Made by a program: the position numbers and the translations under genes. Positions 57,300 through 64,000 of a DNA stretch of 64,000 nt are shown piece after piece; position 1 is the first letter of the stretch; every line of letters starts with the position of its first letter. Source of the DNA: Pyrrhosoma nymphula (taxonomy: Eukaryota > Arthropoda > Insecta > Odonata > Coenagrionidae); NCBI GenBank assembly GCA_963573305.1, contig OY754332.1, positions 52,737,559 through 52,801,558 of the forward strand, given 5' to 3'. The notes under the pieces are model-generated. The model made no database searches and was not told the DNA's origin. It saw nothing but the letters and a program-made list of their open reading frames with translations.

Positions 57300-57427
57300 T
57301 TGTTTAGCTTATATATGTAATATCCCTCGTCCGCATTCTCTCGGAGTCATTCCATTAGATAAGCCGGGAGCGACGAATCCCGCACACTCCCGAGACTGGC
57401 CTCCGGAAGTGACTGCTACCGGAAGTG
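57300..57427. promoter_or_regulatory. possible promoter-like segment: two ETS-type sites and a minus-strand TATA box
   Basis: CCGGAAGTG occurs twice (57403-57411 and 57419-57427), 16 bases apart, the core of ETS-family sites. On the minus strand TATATAAG lies at about 57315-57308, upstream of the LINE endonuclease fragment at 57097. The segment is GC- and CpG-richer than the flanks. It could be the 5' UTR promoter of that LINE. Speculative. Confidence 0.25.
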
Positions 57428-57480
57428 AGAAGCCATGGCGAGGTTCTCACGGCAGACCGTTGGTCGCCCCTAGTCTGTAG

Positions 57481-58629
57481 CAGGATAACATAAATATTTT
57501 TTTTCATTTAGAATATTTAATTGAACACTATACCCATCACTGACATTCATCGGAGATGATTTCCGATTTCCTGTTAATCGTGCTCATATAAATTGAGAAA
57601 ATCCTTGGGCTTGGTCCTAAAATGAAGCCCACGCAGTTTACGATTCACATCATGCAATCGAAACAAAATGAGACTCTCACGATCGATCCTTGGGTCAAAC
57701 TTGGGAACGTAAAAACAGGTGAGCCAGCTTGACCGCCTCGACCCCGATTCCCGAATCTACGGTCCCCGGCATCGTTGATGCCAACGTGATCCACGACCCA
57801 TTTGACTCTAGCATTTACATCTACGAAGTACCCAACAAACCTAACTGGGTGTATGGCAAAAGGTGATTACCTTGCAGGCAATAAATATTCGTCCCAATGC
57901 AAGGCCAAACCCCGCACGCTCCCCCCGCCGCTTACAGATAGCCAAAAAGCAGTCGTAAGAAGAATGCACGGCTAGACCATAACCTAGAAGTGTGCTACGT
58001 AATAGGGTAGTTTCCTTCATCAAAGAAAACAGAATTCATTTCTTGCGACAGGTGCCCCAGCATAAACGTATTCATTACCGACAATTTTTTTTTATTCAAA
58101 AGTCTTAGTTTCCAAGAAAATTGAATGTTAATTTTAAGTTCATTTGAAAAGGCTCGGAAATGGCGGGACAGCGGCAGCTTTTATGATGACGTAACAGGTA
58201 GATAGTCAACATTGCGAGGTATGTGGAATTATCATCGACTGTACTTACTGTATTTCAGAGTCCCTAAAATCTGGTGAACATGCATTAATATACCTCTATT
58301 AAAATGCTCAAAGTTCGGAAAATCTCCTCCATTGAGCATGCCATTAAAAGACGTTTTCTAAGCTCCTACGCTCCCTGCTAGTACAGAGCTACCGCGAAGG
58401 CGTTCTTCGCGGCAAGCGTCGCATTCGCAGTGAAATGAATAACGAAACTGCGTACCTGTGACTTCGCGTTCTGTGGTGTTCCGGCTTAAGTGTTTACGTT
58501 TTGATCACTTTCGTTTCGACAAACAATTCCTTTATCTCATCTTCTATTCCTTTCATTTACCATTCCTATCATTCATACCTTGTATATTTCATTAATTACC
58601 TTTCATCATCAGTTCCTTTTGCTGATATA
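57481..58629. other. no gene seen
   Basis: Mixed composition. Nothing recognised. Confidence 0.45.
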
Positions 58630-58845
58630 CAAAGCCACAAGGTTTCATGAGAACAAGTTCAATGGCTTTACAAACTGGTTTTGTACGGAAAATCTACCGA
58701 AAGTGGATGTGGCCATGGTGGTGGAGTTCTTTGGAGAAGATGTTCGGTTTAGTGCAGGTGAAATCAGAGGAGTAAAGCAAGCTCTTCTGACAGCTTTGAG
58801 CCACGAAATTCTCCTCTTCTCGCTTAGTGGAACCGCGACGTAAGC
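58630..58845 (+). pseudogene. N-terminal fragment of a multicopy transposon-associated protein
   Basis: The frame around ENLPKVDVAMVVEFFGEDVR and EIRGVKQALLTA matches my memory of the N-terminal block (x-N-L-P-x-V-x…F-F…E-x-R-G-V-K) of a multicopy arthropod family that usually continues with a SWIM-type zinc finger. Here the similarity ends after about 60 residues and the frame stops at 58842. No flanking repeats were identified. Confidence 0.45.
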
Positions 58846-59889
58846 TTTCTTGCTATCGCTAATTGTTGTTGTGTGACACTGCGACACAAAACAATTTTTA
58901 TAAAGCAATGTTCTCGGAGGCATGTTACTGGTACTCCTTGGGGAATATGATGCTGATCAGCTGATGCAGTGAATCAAGAGTTCCCATCAATGGTCTGTGA
59001 TCACGGTGAGGGGTGATCAACGCATTTTAGTTGTTTTAGTATTTGCTCATACATAGTGCTTCGAGATTTTGCCATCCATTATGCTATTGACGGTAAGCCT
59101 TTTTTGCTAATTTTATGTTCTGGCAATGACACCTCGACAAAGTGGATGAATTAAATTAATGTGTATTCGTATCATAGCTGCGGCGCAGCACCTGCTCTCC
59201 GTATAGTTATTACGTGACGATTTCGTGCTTGCTTGCGGGAAATATTTCGAAATGAATACAAACAAAATGGTTTATTTCATGCTTTTCATACTAAATTTAC
59301 CTAAAAAATAGGAGCTAGCACCATTAATTTGAGAATATATATTATTATACGATTTTCATTCCCCATACCGTAACCATAAATGTGTTTCATTATTTTGATG
59401 AGGTTTCTCTATGCGACGAAAGCAAAAGCTAAATTGATAAATAAAGCTCATTTCCATTTTACACCAAGTTTAATTTTGTAAATGGTTTTTTTTCCCGTCA
59501 ATAAATTTATTATTATTATTAAAGCTTTCTCGGCGGGCGTCGTCTGCAGATAAGCAGCTTACGACGAACCACCTAGCGGCAGAGTAGTTGCGTACGTACC
59601 TCTGACGTCACACGTAGGATTAACCAGCATGCAATAGTTTGCCGTCGCGTTTTCGCGGCGTTGAATTTTTTCACTTTTTAATTAATAAGGAAAAATACTT
59701 AACGCCATTTTTAAATCGAACGGCTTCAAATACGTACTCCAGGGGTTATAAACTTCAGATCCAGGCAATAAAAAAATAGGAAACCACCCTATTCAGAATG
59801 CTCACACGTCATAAACATTACCGGGTGATCTACCGGTTTTGGTAGATTTAAGTAGAAGTGAGAAAAATCCTCCACATTTTTTTTTTAAC
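58846..59889. other. no gene seen
   Basis: An (att)n microsatellite lies at about 59506-59519. Nothing else recognised. Confidence 0.45.
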
Positions 59890-60610
59890 ATACCTATATC
59901 TTTCTGTCTCTCTTCGTCTCAGCATATGTCCTAACCTTCATCACGTCCACAAAACCTATTCGCTTTCGGCCCCTTACCCGCTTACCCAAAATCCTCCCCT
60001 CTATCAAAGCCTTAAGTAACCCTTCACCCCTCATTACCCCTCTCCAAAAACCTACCTTGACTTTTCGTAATCTCCTCCAGAAGTTTCCTTTACTCACCCA
60101 CCATACCAAGCACTTCCTTGCTTGTCTTCCTTGCCGTCCACCACACCTTCTCCATCCTCCTCCATACTCACATCTCGAACGCCCGCAGCCTATTCTTGCC
60201 TTTTTTCTCAGAGCCCATGTTTCTGCCCAATACAACGCTACACTTCATATCGAACTATTCACCTATCTCTTCTTTATATCCCTACCCAAAATCCCCGTCA
60301 TCAGCTTCCTCCTACTGATGAGCGCTCCTTTCAATATCTATTCTCCTTCTAATGTATTTTCCACTATGTCCATTTTATTCAAGCGTACTCCACAAATAAT
60401 TAAATATCTGTACTTGCTCCAGTTTTTACCCATATACTTTTATGACCGGCCTCGCTTTTTTGTCCTCAAAAATCTCATTACTTTAGTTTTTTTATAATCC
60501 ATATTCATTCCGCATTTTCCGCACTGATTTTATAACGAATCCACCAAATACTGCTATCCTTTCGATGCTCGACTAACCAACGCCTGGTCGTCCACAAATC
60601 TAAATTATAC
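59890..60610 (-). mobile_element. LINE 3' fragment (RTE-like)
   Basis: On the minus strand, YWAETWALRKKAR (about 60235-60197), RGEGLLKALIEGRILGKRVR (about 60035-59975) and IGFVDVMKVRTYAETKR form the C-terminal region of the RTE-like ORF2. Upstream, traces continue to about 60610. 5'-truncated and frameshifted. It is the best-preserved tail of this family in the window. Confidence 0.72.
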
Positions 60611-61599
60611 TGACATTGAATAGTAAGGGATAGAATTTCATGCGGGACAATATTTCATGCACGGTGAGGTGTAAGTAGTAATAAGGAATTATTAAGCCCC
60701 AATACCATGCATTTATTACCTAGCGAGATTATGCATTTCTACACTCAATGTCTACAGTAATAATTATGATACCTTTAAGTTCCACGGAAGAAATGGTAGA
60801 AGAAATAGGTAGTTATTTTATCGCTCTTCAAACTATTTCTTGTATTCCATACTTGAGCTTGTTCCTTCCGTAAAGAGTTGAAATGATTAAAATATACTGA
60901 TTGTCTACTGAAAAACAGTCGGTTTTGAACCTACGCTTCGCTAGGTACGCAGGAAAGTACAATATATATTTGTTAAATATACTTAAAATACCTCACATTT
61001 CAACTACAAATAGAATAATATATCAAACAAATAGCTAAGAACTTGTTGAAACAAAAAACTGCTCCCACTTATCCACGAACCCATCTATGTAGATTACATT
61101 TAAAAAATAAACACAATAATGCCAAACTAAAGGAATTGGATTTATAATTTTACATAAAATATTCTCGGGCCATAAAATTGAAGAAGTCAGCATGTTAAGG
61201 CACATATATCGCCCAACCTTAGTGATTATAAACTACATTTAATAAATAAATACACCAATCATAACTACTTCAAGTCACTGAAACTATAGATATAGGCATA
61301 TCTAAAAATAGACAGAAAAAAATGAGAACAAATAAAACAAAAAAATACCACTATAACTGGTTAAGGTCCCCAAACTTGATGTATCTGATGTTACCAACAA
61401 TTTATTGCAATAGTATAATAAATATAACAGCTAGAGAACTAAGAATAGAATAAGAGCGAACACCTCATCGTTTTCAATGTATGGCTTTATTCTCGCGGAC
61501 TGTGGCGGTAAGCGCACGCTTTGGACTGCTTATGACATCGTATGTCTAACAGTCCAGGGTACTATAAAGCCACCAAATAATCCACAGGGGAGAAGGACG
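60611..61599. other. no gene seen
   Basis: AT-rich. Nothing recognised. Confidence 0.5.
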
Positions 61600-61685
61600 C
61601 CTCTGTAGCTTAACTGGTTAAAGCACTCGACGCGAAATAGAGGGATCCGGGTAAGATCCGGGTCCCGGTCAAGGCGAATGATTTT
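61600..61685 (+). mobile_element. tRNA-related SINE head
   Basis: tgtagcttaactggttaaagc has a perfectly paired D arm (gctt/aagc) and a good box A. The ends pair over five bases (cgcct/aggcg). The T arm (ccgggtaagatccgggtccc) looks duplicated and the anticodon loop lacks the invariant U33, so this is not a working tRNA. Confidence 0.5.
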
Positions 61686-61857
61686 TCCTTTGTGGAATTT
61701 CGCAGCTATAGAATATATTTATCGTTTATTTATAAGTTCGAATGGTGACACAGAGAGTTAGTTGATGAAGTTTATGCAGCTCAGCTAGGTGATTTTGTTG
61801 TTTTGATGTTGCTGTTATCGATATCTGTTTTTACCGCGGAATAAACTCCTCGAAAAA

Positions 61858-61916
61858 AAGACTCACAAAGATGTATTATCTTTGTGAGTCTTACGACGTC
61901 TTTGTGAGTCATCCTA
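61858..61916. repeat. hairpin plus direct repeat
   Basis: aagactcacaaagat (61858-61872), a 5-base loop, then its exact complement (61878-61892). Immediately after, tctttgtgagtc…tacgacg is repeated directly. Compact, of unknown role. Confidence 0.75.
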
Positions 61917-64000
61917 CGACGAGACAGAATAAATAAACTAAATGGAGGAGTATTCATCACCAGACCTATTTTACAGTTAACCACTTACGAGTCCTACGTT
62001 CAATAATAATGAAGTTACAGCAGTATGGTGTGATATCAAGACCTACAACATAGTGAACAATACCACTTTGCTCCATTTATTTCAGACTCCAAACTAGACG
62101 CCCTACCAACGACAGACACCTACGTAACAAGTAAAAATTTAAAATCTTTTAACGCTATAATGATAGTCTCTAAAAAATGATAGCCATATAAATAGGAACT
62201 AACTGCAAAAATAAGAATGGTAGAAACCGTAGCTACTATAACAAGCTATTTGGAAAATATTTACCAAACACCATTTAGACAAGATGACTAAAAATCTTGG
62301 ACTCGAGACGAATGTATATTAGTATTATTTGTGACCAATTCGCCTGAAATAATTACGAACTTAGAAGTCACCAAGGGCATGAGGGAATATAAAGCCATTT
62401 TCGTAGATATTAATACCAATTTTGGGCAACTAACGTAAAGCTAGCGAGAGGAACTAAGGAAAAGAAATGTCATGGGTTCTGGGAGAAGTATAAGGCGGCT
62501 GGATTCAAAACGGCAACTCACAATAAATACAAATAGAAACATAAAATTTATTTTTAAAACGACGACTTGAAGAAATAGAGAGTGACATTCTGCCATAACA
62601 AGAGGCAAGTCAATACTAAAATACTCAATTCAATAACAGTAAGATACTAGAAAAACCTAACAAAAACTTCAAAAAGTTTAACAATATCGGCAAGGGTAGT
62701 TACGACATCGTAAGAAATTCTGGGGAAGAGAGATTTACAAATATCCTATTAAAAATGTATACGCAGGGATCTGAGTTAGACCAAAATAAAAACATTTGGC
62801 CTCTATTTAGACCAGAAGCCTAGATTTCTCTAGTCAAGCGACAGAGAAATGCGAAGCCAGCGGCATACAGGGCGGCCACTAAGTTTCAAAAATAAAATTC
62901 CAGATTTTCCAGGGTACTTTTGTTTCTTCCCGGCCATGTCGCGATTATTTTCCATACATCATCATCATTAAATGGAGAGGAAAGACAATATTGGTAATGA
63001 AATAGTATTTCACGCATTACTAACAGGCAGCTATAAGTTGTAAGATGCACGCAGAGTTCTCCTGAAATACATCTCTACGTACATAAAATAGAACACTCTT
63101 TGTAGGGCGCCAATGCATACACTTTGAATTAGAGAAATCTGAAATTAGTTTGTTTTTTTCATAGATTTGAAAGTACGTATACAAGTTGCGGTTTAGTTTA
63201 TTACAATCGGTGCCAAAATTAAGTGCATAATATGTCCTTAGCGCGTAAGTACAACACAAAGTCGATATATTACGATCAAAATGTACATGCCATATTTAGC
63301 ATGATAGTACTACATACCGGGTGATTAACAAGAAACAAGGAAAATCCCAGGAAAGGGAAAAAGGTTCGAGCCTGAGTTAAAATATTTTTGACAGAACGTA
63401 ATTTAGAAGTCGACGTAAACGACGATTTTATTTCGTTCATTAGAACATCAAACGGTGATTTAGGAGCGTCGAACGTGAACTAACAGTTAAATGCGTTTAG
63501 TATCAAATATTCGTTTTTTTTAAATTTTGGGCATTAGATGCTCATTTTCGTCCACACACCAGCACGAAAATAATTTTATAACTTGCGTTCCCTAGCGATG
63601 ATGATGTCGGCCTTCCGGTTTTCTATGGTTCATGCTATGAATTTCGGAGGTTATGGAAGACCCGGAATATTTTTTATCGTTAATTTTGAAAGGCACTTTT
63701 GCAGAATTATCTATGTACATCACTAGACTCTACTTCATTTAGAGGAAAGCTAAGTGCAGGACTTTTTACGAAATACTGAAATTGCGTGATTATCTTGATT
63801 TCGCTGTTATACGCGTGATTTAAGGCCGGTAATTTTGATATAAAGAAATGGCAGCTGATGTATGATTTCAAGCCCTCCGAGAATCTTCGGCTTGAAAACC
63901 TCTCAGGTTTTTCACAGATGACCCGGGTCAGGCTCTCCATTTCTTTCGAAGTTCGAAAGACGACTCTAACACCATCTTCAGGGATCCTGGAATTCAATGT
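61917..64000. other. no gene seen
   Basis: AT-rich. Short open frames on either strand lack recognisable similarity. ccgggtgattaacaag at about 63318 resembles a transposon end, but no partner was found. Confidence 0.45.

Noticed and set aside
63318..63340. ccgggtgattaacaag as a transposon end
   Set aside because: No inverted partner or target duplication could be found nearby.
23204..64000. A BTB-domain exon expected upstream of the VRGLA exon
   Set aside because: I looked for the conserved Tyr-Arg-Gly-Glu and Arg-Trp-Asn-Asn-type text on the minus strand and for a suitable phase-0 donor. None was convincing, so no exon is claimed.

Overview
This is an animal genome window, most likely from an insect with a large, repeat-rich genome. 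It is AT-rich, has no operons, shows GT-AG splice sites, and is packed with degenerate transposons of kinds common in arthropods (RTE- and jockey-like LINEs, hAT, PIF/Harbinger-like and Mutator-like elements, foldback MITEs, tRNA-related SINEs). I cannot place the species.

The one host gene I can support lies on the minus strand: five coding exons of a BTB/Pipsqueak-type transcription factor, best read as bric-a-brac (bab)-like, with jim lovell as the alternative. In transcription order they are 23203-22727, 20346-20218, 17672-17472, 16698-16623 and 7189-6354. Their reading phases fit together without a break (0,0,0,0 then 1). The first exon opens with the residues that usually close a BTB domain. 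The second carries a PxDLS CtBP-binding motif. The last carries a GRPKG AT-hook-like segment, a Pipsqueak helix-turn-helix, a charged helix and a 16-alanine run. The BTB exon itself was not found, so the 5' part of the gene probably lies beyond 64000. The exons at 22.7-23.2 kb and 6.4-7.2 kb are GC-rich islands in AT-rich DNA.

Region by region: 1-6.35 kb is 3' flank, poor in recognisable repeats, possibly with 3' UTR. 7.5-11.3 kb is an old hAT transposase C-terminus split by a younger 2.81-kb hAT element with a perfect 8-bp target duplication. 12.5 kb holds a 249-bp hAT MITE. 18-26 kb, interleaved with the exons, holds SINEs, a foldback element, an internally deleted LINE and a Mutator-like transposase relic. 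28-37.5 kb is LINE and dispersed-repeat territory. 37.6-41.2 kb is a candidate 3.58-kb element with ~360-bp inverted ends and a decayed protein gene. 42-45 kb has MITEs, tRNA-like heads and a long hairpin. 50.9-56.05 kb is a jockey-like LINE split by a 3.6-kb inverted-repeat transposon, which itself contains a 215-bp Harbinger-type MITE (three-level nesting). 56.7-60.6 kb holds more LINE pieces and a fragment of another multicopy protein family. 60.6-64 kb has little that I recognise.

Apart from the bab-like gene, everything coding-like is decayed mobile DNA. The best candidates for undescribed biology are the two long-inverted-repeat elements (51374-54975 and 37602-41183). Both carry proteins from multicopy arthropod families that I recognise by motif but cannot assign to a named transposon superfamily.
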